Shown: in pieces, positions 25,897 to 34,135 of the stretch
Layout: each line of letters opens with the position of its first letter
How positions within the stretch are numbered: the first letter of the stretch is position 1
Assembly (NCBI RefSeq): GCF_014650035.1
Contig: NZ_BMUE01000003.1
Location: 558,001 to 622,000, forward strand
Reading direction: 5' to 3'
Origin: Streptomyces lucensis JCM 4490
GTDB taxonomy: Bacteria; Actinomycetota; Actinomycetes; Streptomycetales; Streptomycetaceae
Length of the DNA: 64,000 nt
The notes under the pieces: model-generated
What the model saw: the letters and a program-made list of their open reading frames with translations, nothing else
Told to the model about the DNA's origin: nothing
The model's database searches: none
Program-made: the position numbers and the translations under genes

Positions 25897-27369
25897 TCAG
25901 TAGGCGCCCTGTCCGTCCAGCACCGCCCGCGCGGTACGGGCCACCACGTGCAGGTCCCCGGCCAGGGTCCAGTTGTCGACGTAGCGCAGGTCGAGCGCGA
26001 CCGTCTCGTGCCAGGAGAGGTCCGAGCGTCCGCTGACCTGCCACAGCCCGGTCAGGCCCGGCTTCACGTGGAGGCGGCGCATCTCGACCTCGTTGTACTC
26101 GGCGACCTCCTCGGGCACCGGAGGACGCGGGCCGACCAGGGACATGTGGCCGAGCAGGACGTTGAACAACTGGGGCAGCTCGTCCAGCGAGTAGCGGCGC
26201 AGGACACGTCCCAGCGGGGTGACGCGGGGGTCACTGCGCATCTTGAACATGTGGCCGTCGTTCTCGTTCGCCGCCTCCAGCCCGGCCTTCAGCCGGTCCG
26301 CGCCGACCACCATCGTGCGGAACTTCCACATGGGGAACCGCGTGTTGTGCCGGCCCACCCGGATCTGCCGGTAGAAGGCCGGGCCCGGCGAGCCGAGCCG
26401 GACGGCCAGCGTCAGCACGAGGAACAGCGGCGCGAGCAGGGCGAGCAGCAGCAGTGCGCCCACGCGGTCCAGCACGGCCTTCGCCAGGACCGGCACGCCC
26501 CGGCGCAGCGGTGGCACGACGTGCAGCATGGTGAGCCCGGCCGCCGAGGTGAGCCGGACCCGGCGCCGTGCGACGTCGACGACGCCGGGCACCACGACGA
26601 GCTGGTGCCCCCGGTCGTGCAGTGCCCAGGAGAGCCACCGCAGCCGCTCACCGGACATCTGCGGGCCCGGCACCACGAAGACCAGTTCGGCCGAGAGCTC
26701 GTCGACCGCGCCGAGCACCGCCGCCGCGTCCTGTCCGGGGTCCGCGGGCACCTCGCGGGACAGCCGCCGGTACACGGGTACGCCGGAGAGCACCTCGTCG
26801 TCCCCGACCGGGCAGGATCCGACGATCACGTGCTCGTGATCCGTGCGCTGGGCGAGCTGCCCGACCACCGCGTCGACCGTCGCGGCCGCGCCTACCACCA
26901 CGGCGGGGCGCAGCGCCCGGCCGTCGCGGCGGGCGGCCAGCAGGTGACGGTGGATCACCTTGTGGCACACGGCGGTGAGGGCCAGCGCGGGGATCAGGGC
27001 GGTGAAGGCCTCGGCCGGCACGCTGCTCAGGCCGCACAGCACGCGCAGCGTCGCCAGTGCGCCGACCAGCAGCAGCCAGTCCCCCAGTACGGCCCGCAGG
27101 CCGCCCCCGTCGCCCCACGCCGAGGGCGTGTACCGCCGGCCGGCCACTCTGGTCAACGGCCACAGCACGGCCGCGACGGCGGCCAGGCGCAGCGGGTGCG
27201 GCTCCTGGACCTCCACGATCGCCGCCGCGACGGGCAGCGCCGCGCCGGCCGCGTCCACGCAGACGGACACGGGTCCGTACCAGCGGGCCGCGCCGGCCCT
27301 CGGACGAACGGGCACGGGCGGCAGGGAGACCGGCGCCTGCCGGGGTGCCGCGATGTGGGACGGCCGCAT
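25897..27369 (-). CDS. Exopolysaccharide polyprenyl glycosylphosphotransferase
   Basis: Encodes 490 residues. Several N-terminal membrane helices and a degenerate CoA-binding/Rossmann-like region precede the bacterial sugar transferase domain (from about residue 295). That domain shows its membrane hairpin, YRQIRVGRHNTRFPMWKFRT, the DELPQLFNVLLGHMSLVGPRP catalytic stretch (in short pieces) and KPGLTGLWQVSGR. It is the WcaJ/WbaP-type enzyme that loads the first sugar-phosphate onto undecaprenyl phosphate. AAGGAGA precedes the ATG at 27369, which fixes the start. Confidence 0.93.
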   Translation of the reverse strand: MRPSHIAAPRQAPVSLPPVPVRPRAGAARWYGPVSVCVDAAGAALPVAAAIVEVQEPHPLRLAAVAAVLWPLTRVAGRRYTPSAWGDGGGLRAVLGDWLLLVGALATLRVLCGLSSVPAEAFTALIPALALTAVCHKVIHRHLLAARRDGRALRPAVVVGAAATVDAVVGQLAQRTDHEHVIVGSCPVGDDEVLSGVPVYRRLSREVPADPGQDAAAVLGAVDELSAELVFVVPGPQMSGERLRWLSWALHDRGHQLVVVPGVVDVARRRVRLTSAAGLTMLHVVPPLRRGVPVLAKAVLDRVGALLLLALLAPLFLVLTLAVRLGSPGPAFYRQIRVGRHNTRFPMWKFRTMVVGADRLKAGLEAANENDGHMFKMRSDPRVTPLGRVLRRYSLDELPQLFNVLLGHMSLVGPRPPVPEEVAEYNEVEMRRLHVKPGLTGLWQVSGRSDLSWHETVALDLRYVDNWTLAGDLHVVARTARAVLDGQGAY

Positions 27370-27451
27370 GCTTCTCCTTCGAAGCTCCGAACTCGGACCA
27401 CCGGCGCGTCCGCTCAACCCGCCCAGGGCGGAACCGCGCCTTGACGTGATC

Positions 27452-27480
27452 TTTATATCAAGCGAAGGACGTTATGTCGG
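27452..27480 (-). promoter_or_regulatory. Candidate promoter for the glycosylphosphotransferase operon
   Basis: Read on the minus strand, CCGACA (27475-27480) and TATAAA (27452-27457) stand 17 bases apart, a good -35/-10 pair for a principal sigma factor. It would give a leader of about 75 bases. The patch 27440-27490 is unusually AT-rich for this genome and carries CTTGA...TCAAG arms (27440-27462). Confidence 0.45.
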
Positions 27481-27556
27481 GATTGTCCAAAATGCGACGC
27501 GAGCACGGGATGCTGGAGGGAACGACCCCGACGAGGACGGCCAGGAGGCGATGGCG

Positions 27557-28195
27557 GTGATCGCCGTCAACCCGATGGACAGCGCCTCGGTGCTGGCCGC
27601 CTTCGGCGCCCTCGGAGTGCTCGTGGTGACCTTCGCCGAGTCCGGGCTGCTGGTCGTCGGGTTCTTCCTGCCCGGCGACACACTGCTGTTCCCGGCCGGC
27701 GTCCTGTGCGCCGGAACCGCTCAGGCCCCGGCCCGCCTCGCGTTGTGGCAGGTGCTGCTGTGCGCCGCCGTCGGCGCCGTGGCCGGAGGCCAGGTGGGCT
27801 TCCTGCTCGGGCGGCACGGCGGGCGGCCCCTGCTGGCCCGCGCCTCCGGACGGCGGCCCGGGAAGGCGGTCGCACGAGCGGAGGCGCTGCTGGCCCGCTA
27901 CGGCTACCGCAAGGCCCTGGTCATCGGGCGGTTCGTACCACTGCTGCGGACCGTCCTGCACCCGGTGGCCGGCGTGCTCGAGGTGCCCACGCGGACCTTC
28001 ACGGTGTGGCAGACCGTGGGCGGGGTGCTCTGGTCGCAGACCCTCGTCCTCGCCGGCTACACCCTCGGCGCATCCGTCCCGGACGTGGACGACTATCTGC
28101 TGCCGCTGGTCGCCGTGGTCGTCGTCCTCTCGCTGCTGCCGCTGCTGATCGAGGCCCGCCGCTCACGCCGCGAGCGCCGCCGCTCCCCGCGCTGA
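27557..28195 (+). CDS. DedA-family membrane protein
   Basis: A protein of 212 residues with about five membrane segments and the DedA/SNARE-associated core: ESGLLVVGFFLPGDTLLFPAG, then GAVAGGQVGFLLGRHGGR and GRFVPLLRTVLHPVAGVL. DedA proteins are lipid scramblases or carriers, some of them recycling undecaprenyl phosphate, which would fit beside a polysaccharide locus. AGGAGG (27543-27548) stands 8 bases from GTG 27557 but only 2 from ATG 27551, so the GTG is preferred. Confidence 0.85.
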   Translation: MIAVNPMDSASVLAAFGALGVLVVTFAESGLLVVGFFLPGDTLLFPAGVLCAGTAQAPARLALWQVLLCAAVGAVAGGQVGFLLGRHGGRPLLARASGRRPGKAVARAEALLARYGYRKALVIGRFVPLLRTVLHPVAGVLEVPTRTFTVWQTVGGVLWSQTLVLAGYTLGASVPDVDDYLLPLVAVVVVLSLLPLLIEARRSRRERRRSPR

Positions 28196-28212
28196 CCCCG
28201 GGCAGGTCAGCG
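28190..28212. terminator. Hairpin spanning two convergent stop codons
   Basis: Arms CGCTGACC and GGTCAGCG are perfectly complementary around 7 bases. The hairpin contains the stop codons of both DedA and the opposite hypothetical gene, so it probably terminates both. Confidence 0.55.
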
Positions 28213-28686
28213 TCCCCCGCGGCGCCTGCGGCCGGGCCGGGGAGGCCGGTGGATCGTGTCCAGCTCGCCGACGGCCCCGCGCAGGTGTGCGGGGTCGCCC
28301 GGGCCGGTGCCCCCGGCGCACCGCCAGTACGCACGCCCCGCGTCCCAGGCGGCGTGCATCCCCAGCCCGTGCAGCGTGCAGACCGGCCATGCCCGCCACA
28401 GCAGCTCCATGACCGTGTCCTGGGCCGCCCCGGCCACGGCCCGGAGGGCTTCGGCCGCGGACGACACGGGTTCCAGCGCATTGCCGTGCGCGTCGCCGTT
28501 CGCGAGTGCCACGTGGACCCACTCGCCCCCGTCCTCGTCGGGGTACGCGACGAGGCGCAGCGCGGGCTGCTCGGGCAGGGTCACCGCCAGGTCCCGGTTG
28601 ACCGCCGCCAGCGCCTCGTCCCACACCGGGTACTCCCCCACCGCCACGAAGCGCGGTCCGGGCGGGCCGAAAACGAAAGGACTCAT
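28207..28686 (-). CDS. Hypothetical protein
   Basis: Encodes 159 residues from ATG 28686 (MSPFVFGPPGP). I do not recognise a family. It is soluble, with a Trp-rich middle (VMELLWRAWPVCTLHGLGMHAAWDAGRAYWRC) that holds two Cys and two His and could be a small-molecule or metal site, and a basic Arg/Pro-rich tail. It stands alone, convergent with DedA. Codon use matches its neighbours, so it is likely real. Confidence 0.6.
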   Translation of the reverse strand: MSPFVFGPPGPRFVAVGEYPVWDEALAAVNRDLAVTLPEQPALRLVAYPDEDGGEWVHVALANGDAHGNALEPVSSAAEALRAVAGAAQDTVMELLWRAWPVCTLHGLGMHAAWDAGRAYWRCAGGTGPGDPAHLRGAVGELDTIHRPPRPGRRRRGGR

Positions 28687-28814
28687 GGACCCATCGTCCC
28701 AGCCGGGCCGCCGCCGGGACCGTGCGCCCGTCGGCAACGACGCCTTCTGGACGCAGGGGTGACCGTCCGTGAGACTGAACCGGGTCCGGTGCCCACGGTT
28801 CTCAGGACGGCCAC

Positions 28815-29177
28815 ATGGAAGAGACAGTGCCCCGCGTCGAACTCACCCCGCGTGCCGCCGAGCTGGTACGCCGGCTGCGGGCCGTGCACGGTCCGCTGAT
28901 GTTCCACCAGTCCGGCGGCTGCTGCGACGGCAGCGCGCCCATGTGCTACCCCGACGGCGAGTTCCGCACCGGCGACTCGGACGTGCTGCTGGCCGAGCTG
29001 GCGGTGGAGGGCGTCGAGGAACCCGTCACCTTCTGGATGTCGCGGAGCCAGTACGGGGCCTGGAGCCACACGCGGCTGATCGTGGACGTCGTGCCGGGCC
29101 GGGGCAGCGGCTTCTCCCTGGAGGCACCCGAGGGGGTGCGTTTCCTCACCCGTTCTCGCGTAGTCGACGCCCAGTAG
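28815..29177 (+). CDS. DUF779 family protein
   Basis: Encodes 120 residues. The segment HQSGGCCDGSAPMCYPDGEF with its three Cys is the hallmark of DUF779, a family often found near aldehyde dehydrogenases; its function is unknown and metal binding is plausible. No aldehyde dehydrogenase adjoins it here (the nearest is about 9 kb away). It is followed by a separate gene on the same strand with 72 bases between. Confidence 0.85.
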   Translation: MEETVPRVELTPRAAELVRRLRAVHGPLMFHQSGGCCDGSAPMCYPDGEFRTGDSDVLLAELAVEGVEEPVTFWMSRSQYGAWSHTRLIVDVVPGRGSGFSLEAPEGVRFLTRSRVVDAQ

Positions 29178-29249
29178 GCCCGCCGGCCCCCGGAGTCTGG
29201 TGCACTGGCCCCGCTGTGCGGGACAGTTGACGGAACATCAGGGGGCACG

Positions 29250-30488
29250 GTGGCGAGACGTCGCAGGCGTACGGCAGCGGGCAGAGCGGTTCTCACGGTG
29301 GTCACGGCGGTCGGTGTGCTGGCCGGTGCGGGCCTCGCGGGGGCGGCCCCGGCCGGTGCCGCGCCGGCGGGCAGACGGATCGCGCCGGGCGTCACCTACC
29401 GGCAGTTCGACGTCGAGGGCGCCGCCGGTACGGCGCACGCCCATCTGCTCACCGTCGACCTGGGCGACCCGCGCGTCCGCGTCGATCTGCTGCACCCGGG
29501 CGCGGTGGCGGCCCGGGACACCGTCTCCCGGCTGGCGGACTCGGCCGGGGCGGTCGCCGGGGTCAACGGGGACTTCTTCAACATCACCGAGACCCAGCAC
29601 CCCGGCGTGGAGGCCACCGGCGCGCCCGTCGGTCCGGCGGTCGCGAACGGGCGGGTGCTCAAGGCGGCGGTGCCCGCGGGCCAGAGGTTCGGGCCCGCGC
29701 TGCCGCCGGGGACGACCACCGAGGACGTCTTCGGCGTGGGCACCGACCGGCGGCCCCGGCTGGACCGGCTGACCCTCGCCGGCTCCGTCACCACGCCGGA
29801 GGGCCGGCTGCCCCTCGGGGGCCTCAACCAGTACGCGCTCCCGCAGGACTCCGTCGGCGCCTTCACCGAACGCTGGGGCGGCGCCTCCCGGGCGCGTGCC
29901 GTCTGCGGCACCGACACCCAGCGGTCGGCGCCCTGCACCGCCGACACCCGCGAGGTCACGGTGAGCGGCGACCGGGTGGTCTCCGTGTCCGACGCCCCGG
30001 GCAGCGGCTCCGTCCCCGTGGGCAGCACGGTCCTGCTGGGCCGTGAGGAGGGCGCACGGCAGCTGCGCGAGCTGTCTCCGGGTGACCCGGTGACCGTCAC
30101 GCACACCCTGGTGGCGGCCACGTCGGGGGTCCCGTACGCGTTCGCGGTCGGCGGCTTCCCGGTGCTGCGCGACGGCAGGAGCCTGCCCGGCCTCGACGAC
30201 GCCGCCTCGGCGGTGCGCACGGTCGTGGGCTTCCGGGGCGGCGGACGGCAGCTGCTGATCCTGGCGCTGGACGGGGCCGCGGCCTACCGCAGCGGCCTGA
30301 CCGTCGCGGAGGAGGCGGACACCATGCGGAAGCTGGGGGCCTCCGACGCGGTCAACCTCGACGGCGGAGGCTCGACGGAGCTGGTCGCCCGGGACGCGGA
30401 CGCCACCGCCGTGACGGTGCGCAACCATCCGAGCGGCGGCGCCGAACGCCCCGTGCCGAACGGCATCGGCGTCTTCTCGGCCGCCTGA
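29250..30488 (+). CDS. Secreted phosphodiester glycosidase (NAGPA-like domain)
   Basis: Encodes 412 residues from a GTG with GGGGGC ahead. An Arg-rich start and a hydrophobic Ala/Val stretch form a signal peptide. The C-terminal domain has GVNGDFFNI, FAVGGFPVLRDG, LILALDG and AVNLDGGGSTELV, the conserved motifs of the NAGPA/exopolysaccharide phosphodiester glycosidase family (DUF2233). These enzymes hydrolyse sugar-1-phosphodiester bonds outside the cell. Only 2 kb beyond the exopolysaccharide locus, it might trim phosphodiester-linked sugars of that polymer; this is inference. Confidence 0.88.
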   Translation: MARRRRRTAAGRAVLTVVTAVGVLAGAGLAGAAPAGAAPAGRRIAPGVTYRQFDVEGAAGTAHAHLLTVDLGDPRVRVDLLHPGAVAARDTVSRLADSAGAVAGVNGDFFNITETQHPGVEATGAPVGPAVANGRVLKAAVPAGQRFGPALPPGTTTEDVFGVGTDRRPRLDRLTLAGSVTTPEGRLPLGGLNQYALPQDSVGAFTERWGGASRARAVCGTDTQRSAPCTADTREVTVSGDRVVSVSDAPGSGSVPVGSTVLLGREEGARQLRELSPGDPVTVTHTLVAATSGVPYAFAVGGFPVLRDGRSLPGLDDAASAVRTVVGFRGGGRQLLILALDGAAAYRSGLTVAEEADTMRKLGASDAVNLDGGGSTELVARDADATAVTVRNHPSGGAERPVPNGIGVFSAA

Positions 30489-30520
30489 GCACGGCCGCCC
30501 GGCCGGGGCCGCCCGACCGC

Positions 30521-30556
30521 GGCCGCCGGTCTCACGGCCGCCGGTCTCACGGCCGC
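30521..30556. repeat. 15-base tandem repeat
   Basis: GGCCGCCGGTCTCAC is repeated exactly at 30521-30535 and 30536-30550, with 6 more bases of a third copy. The second copy carries the stop codon of the small membrane protein gene. Confidence 0.7.
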
Positions 30557-30741
30557 AGGCCGCTCACCAGCTCCGCCGTCGCGGACAGCCCGTCGTGGAT
30601 GGTGGGCGCCATGCTGGTGCTGGCCATGTAGAAGCCGAGCAGTATGCAGACCAGGGCGTGCGACATCTTCAGCGCGCCGTTGCGGATGAACACCACTGCC
30701 AGGATCAGGAGCAGCAGCACCACCGAGATGGAAATGGCCAT
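30547..30741 (-). CDS. Small membrane protein
   Basis: Encodes 64 residues with a very good ribosome site (GGAGGAGG, 6 bases from ATG). Two hydrophobic stretches are visible: ISVVLLLLILAVVFI near the N-terminus and HALVCILLGFYMAS in the middle. I recall similar short proteins in other streptomycetes but know no function. It stands alone with its own upstream gap (30742-30842). Confidence 0.75.
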   Translation of the reverse strand: MAISISVVLLLLILAVVFIRNGALKMSHALVCILLGFYMASTSMAPTIHDGLSATAELVSGLRP

Positions 30742-30842
30742 CCAAACCTCCTCCGCCACGCCCCGTGAGCGGCGTTCGGCCGCAAGTGTGGCGTAGCGGA
30801 GGGTTGGACAGGGCGGCTGACGTGTCCTCCGATCGTGTGGTG

Positions 30843-31706
30843 TCACGCCGAGGAGTGGGCGTCGAGGAAGCTCTCCAGGCCGGCGAGGTCGTCGGTGTTG
30901 AGCTGGTCGACGCCCCCGGCCAGGAGCTGCGCCCACAGCGCGTCCCGATCCGGGCCGGCCGTGTCGGGGGTCGCCCAGAAGCGGATGCGCTGCCCGCGCG
31001 CGTGGGCGGCGGCGGTGATGCCGCGCAGCTTGCGCCGCTCCGCCTCCGGGAAAGGGCCCGCGCCCGTCCACGTGAAGTTCAGTGCCCAGTTGTCGCTGAT
31101 CAGCGGGACGAAGGAGGCGGTCGCGGCGCTGCCGAGGTCGGTGAGCCGGCCGTCGTAGAACGCGCGGCGTTCGGTCTGGGCCGCCATGGGGGCGCGGGCC
31201 GCACGGTCGCCGGAGACGACGGCGGTGACCGGGCCGGGGTGGACGCGGCCGTGCGCGTACCGCGTGAACAGGTGCGGGTAGCGCCTGAGGTGGCGGTCGA
31301 GTTCGAGGTAGGTCGAGGAGCCCTCGGTCTTGATGTCGACGAGCAGCTGCAGGGGACGCCGCCAACCCCGGAACACACGGCCGTGATTGGCCTTCACGCG
31401 GGTGGCGAGCGGATCGAGGTAGAGGGATTCCAGGGTGCGGGACGGGTCCAGCCGGGAGGCGTCGTGGCCGATGAGGAGCTGGTCGCCGACGAGGAAGACG
31501 TCGGCCTCGACGCTGCCGAAGCGATGGCCGAGCGCGTCGGACAGCGGGTGCGCGTGCTCGTAGTCGTTGTGGGCGTGTGCGTGCCGCAGCGGAGGCGCAC
31601 CGCGATGGCCGCCGGCCGCCCGGGCCCGCGCGGCGGGCAGGACGGCCGCGCCGGTGAAGGCGGCGCCGAGGGTGGTGAGGGCTCCGCGACGAGTGGTGAG
31701 GGCCAT
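30843..31706 (-). CDS. Secreted PI-PLC / glycerophosphodiester phosphodiesterase-like protein
   Basis: Encodes 287 residues from ATG 31706, with GGGAGG 6 bases upstream. A Tat-like N-terminus (TTRRGALTTLG and a hydrophobic core ending ARARA) precedes a TIM-barrel phosphodiesterase. HAHNDYEHAHPLSDAL, SVEADVFLVGDQLLIGHD and LLVDIKTEG supply the expected catalytic His and metal-binding Glu/Asp. FWATPD and LNTDD near the end are typical of the fold. It probably cleaves a phosphodiester in the wall or medium; the substrate is unknown. Confidence 0.82.
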   Translation of the reverse strand: MALTTRRGALTTLGAAFTGAAVLPAARARAAGGHRGAPPLRHAHAHNDYEHAHPLSDALGHRFGSVEADVFLVGDQLLIGHDASRLDPSRTLESLYLDPLATRVKANHGRVFRGWRRPLQLLVDIKTEGSSTYLELDRHLRRYPHLFTRYAHGRVHPGPVTAVVSGDRAARAPMAAQTERRAFYDGRLTDLGSAATASFVPLISDNWALNFTWTGAGPFPEAERRKLRGITAAAHARGQRIRFWATPDTAGPDRDALWAQLLAGGVDQLNTDDLAGLESFLDAHSSA

Positions 31707-31837
31707 GCGCTGCCTCCCTTGGGGTGCCGGACGGGACCGGGGAGAGTATGCGTGCACGGACCGCTCAAGAGGGCCGTTCGCGGGCCGAGTTGGCCGGATC
31801 GCCGCCCCTCGTTCACTTCACCGGGGCAGGCGCGCGA

Positions 31838-31863
31838 GAAGCCCGCCCCGGGGGGCGGGCTTC
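31838..31863 (-). terminator. Terminator of the acyl-CoA dehydrogenase operon
   Basis: A perfect 10-base stem (GAAGCCCGCC / GGCGGGCTTC) with loop CCGGGG lies 11 bases downstream of the minus-strand operon's last stop codon. Confidence 0.7.
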
Positions 31864-31874
31864 GGCGGGCGCCG

Positions 31875-32957
31875 TCAGGGTGCCTGCAGGTCGACCAGTG
31901 CGGCCAGTGCCGAGCGGTGCGCCCCTGCCGTGCCGTAGGCGATCGAGTCGGCCTTGGCCCGCTTGAGGTACAGGTGGGCCGGGTGCTCCCAGGTCATGCC
32001 GATGCCCCCGTGCAGCTGCACCGCCTCCTCGGTGGCGTGGACGGCGACGGGCGCCGCGTACGCCTGGGCGACGGCGACCGAGACATCGGTGTCCTCGCCG
32101 GTGGCGAGCGCGTCGGCGGCGGCGCGGGCGGCGGCCCGGAGGCTGACGACCTCCAGCCACAGCTGGGCGAGCCGGTGCTTGAGCGCCTGGAAGCCGCCGA
32201 CCGGCCGGTTGAACTGCTTGCGCTCCTTGAGGTACCGGACAGTCTCGGTCAACGCCCAGTCGGAGACGCCCAGTTGCTCGGAGGCGAGCAGTCCGGCGGC
32301 GGCGCGCAGGGCCCGGCGCACGGCGGGTCCGGCGTCGCCGACGCGACGGCCGGGCGCCCCGTCGAGGGTGACGGCGGCGAGCGGACGGGTCAGGTCGAGG
32401 GAGACCTGCGGGGTGACGGTCACGGCGTCGGCGGCCACGGCGTACAGGCCGCCGTCGTCGGCCGGGACGAGCAGGACGTCGGCCGCGGCGGCGTCCGCGA
32501 TCCCCGTCAGCTCGCCGTGCAGGACGCCGTTCTCGACCCGTGCGGTGGCGTGGGCGGCGCCCGGGGCCGTGTGCAGCCCGACCGCCAGGGCGCCGATGGC
32601 GCGCCCGGAGGCCAGCCGCGCCAGCAGTTCCTCGTCACCGCAGGCGAGCAGGGCCTCGGTGGCCACGACGGCGCTGGTGAGGTACGGCACGGGGGCGACC
32701 GCCCGCCCCAGCTCCTCCAGCACCACGGCGGCCTCCCGGTGGGACGCGCCCTGACCGCCCTGCGCCTCGGGCACCAGGAGGCCGGCGAGACCCATGGCCT
32801 CGGCGAGGGACTTCCACAGGGCGAGGTCGTGGGGGGCGTCCGACTCCGCGCGGGTGATCACGCCGGCCGGGGCGCAGTGGTCCGTGAGCAGGTCGCGGAC
32901 GGCGGCGCGCAGCGCCTCCTCCTCCTCGGAGTAGAGAAGATCCGGCTGTGTACTCAT
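31875..32957 (-). CDS. Acyl-CoA dehydrogenase family protein (shorter partner)
   Basis: Encodes 360 residues. The N-terminal helical domain has the DLLTDHCAP segment, the middle domain is short and divergent, and the C-terminal domain has KERKQFNRPVGGFQALKHRLA and QLHGGIGMTWEHPAHLYLKR, both typical of ACADs. The usual catalytic Glu segment near the C-terminus (EGTSE) is absent, so it may be the non-catalytic subunit of a heteromeric enzyme. The ATG overlaps the stop of the next ACAD gene (ATGA). Such pairs (FadE-type heterotetramers) act on sterol or branched acyl-CoA side chains in actinobacteria. Confidence 0.82.
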   Translation of the reverse strand: MSTQPDLLYSEEEEALRAAVRDLLTDHCAPAGVITRAESDAPHDLALWKSLAEAMGLAGLLVPEAQGGQGASHREAAVVLEELGRAVAPVPYLTSAVVATEALLACGDEELLARLASGRAIGALAVGLHTAPGAAHATARVENGVLHGELTGIADAAAADVLLVPADDGGLYAVAADAVTVTPQVSLDLTRPLAAVTLDGAPGRRVGDAGPAVRRALRAAAGLLASEQLGVSDWALTETVRYLKERKQFNRPVGGFQALKHRLAQLWLEVVSLRAAARAAADALATGEDTDVSVAVAQAYAAPVAVHATEEAVQLHGGIGMTWEHPAHLYLKRAKADSIAYGTAGAHRSALAALVDLQAP

Positions 32958-34135
32958 CGGGCCAGGTCCTTCCAGGCGACGTCCTTGTCGGTGCGCGGCT
33001 CGGCGGGCAGGCCCAGGACGCGCTCGGCGACGATGTTCAGCAGGACCTCGCTGGTCCCGCCCTCGATGCTGTTGCCCTTGGAGCGCAGGTAGCGGTAGCC
33101 GGCGTCGCGGCCGGTGAAGTCGACCAGCTCGGGGCGGCGCATGGTCCAGTCGTCGTACAGGAGGCCCTCCTCACCCCCGAGTTCCACCTCCAGGCCGCTG
33201 ATCTCCTGGTTGAGGCGGGCGAAGGCGAGCTTCATGCCGGAGCCCTCGTAGCCGGGCTGGCCTGCGGCGAGCTGCTGGCGCAGGCGCTCGGCGGTCAGCC
33301 GGGAGACCTCGGACTCCACCCACAGCGTCAGCAGGCGCTGGTGCAGGTCGTGCGTGCGCAGTCCGGGGCGTTCCCGCCAGGTGCGCGCGACCGGCCCGAT
33401 CATGCCGCCCTCGCGGGGCAGCGCCATGCCGCCGATGGAGACGCGCTCGTTCATCAGCGTGGTCTGGGCGACCCGCCAGCCGTCGCCCACCTCGCCGAGG
33501 CGGCGGGAGTCGGGGATGCGGACGCCGGTGAGGAAGACCTCGTTGAACTCGGCCTCGCCGGTGATCTGGCGCAGCGGCCGCACCTCGACACCCGGGTCGG
33601 TCATGTCGCAGACGAAGTAGGTGATGCCCGCGTGCTTGGGCGCGTTCGGGTCGGTGCGGGCGATGAGGATGGCCCAGCGGGCGACGTGGGCGCTGGAGGT
33701 CCACACCTTCTGCCCGTCGACCACCCAGGAGTCGCCCTCCCGGACCGCCCGGGTGCCGAGCGCCGCCAGGTCGGAGCCGGCACCGGGCTCGCTGAAGAGC
33801 TGGCACCAGACCTCCTCCCCGGTCCACAGGGGCCGCAGGTAGCGCCGCTTCTGCTCCTCGGTGCCGTAGCGCAGGATGGTCGGCGCGGCCATGCCGAGGC
33901 CGATGCCGATGCGCCGGGGGTCGTTGCCGGGTGCGCCCGCGGCCTCCAGTTCGGCGTCCACGACGCCCTGCAGGGAGCGCGGGGCTCCCAGTCCGCCGAG
34001 CCCTTCCGGGTAGTGCACCCAGGCCAGGCCGGCGTCGAAGCGGGCCCGCAGGAACTCCAGCCGGCCGGTCGTGGCGGGCGGGTGGGCCGCCAGCAGCTCG
34101 CGTGTGCGGGTGCGTACTTCGTCGGCGTCGGTCAT
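32954..34135 (-). CDS. Acyl-CoA dehydrogenase (catalytic partner)
   Basis: Encodes 393 residues. Clear ACAD motifs are WCQLFSEPGAGSDLA (FAD contact), VDGQKVWTSSAHVARW, and IEGGTSEVLLNI near the C-terminus. It overlaps both neighbours by four bases (ATGA at each end), giving the order quinone oxidoreductase - ACAD - ACAD. Together with its partner it probably forms a two-subunit dehydrogenase for a bulky acyl-CoA. A TetR-like palindrome before the operon suggests ligand-controlled repression. Confidence 0.88.
   Translation of the reverse strand: MTDADEVRTRTRELLAAHPPATTGRLEFLRARFDAGLAWVHYPEGLGGLGAPRSLQGVVDAELEAAGAPGNDPRRIGIGLGMAAPTILRYGTEEQKRRYLRPLWTGEEVWCQLFSEPGAGSDLAALGTRAVREGDSWVVDGQKVWTSSAHVARWAILIARTDPNAPKHAGITYFVCDMTDPGVEVRPLRQITGEAEFNEVFLTGVRIPDSRRLGEVGDGWRVAQTTLMNERVSIGGMALPREGGMIGPVARTWRERPGLRTHDLHQRLLTLWVESEVSRLTAERLRQQLAAGQPGYEGSGMKLAFARLNQEISGLEVELGGEEGLLYDDWTMRRPELVDFTGRDAGYRYLRSKGNSIEGGTSEVLLNIVAERVLGLPAEPRTDKDVAWKDLAR

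Noticed and set aside
12049..27369. The polysaccharide locus as a horizontally acquired island
   Set aside because: No integrase, transposase, tRNA boundary, direct repeats or clear change in base composition was seen; only two small AT-rich promoter patches differ.
24280..27444. A 1054-codon plus-strand open frame across the glycosyltransferase, acetyltransferase and glycosylphosphotransferase genes
   Set aside because: It runs through three genes with well-defined motifs on the other strand and has no domain of its own.
30521..30556. The 15-base tandem repeat as the start of a CRISPR or other array
   Set aside because: Only two full copies, no spacers and no cas genes; a simple local duplication.
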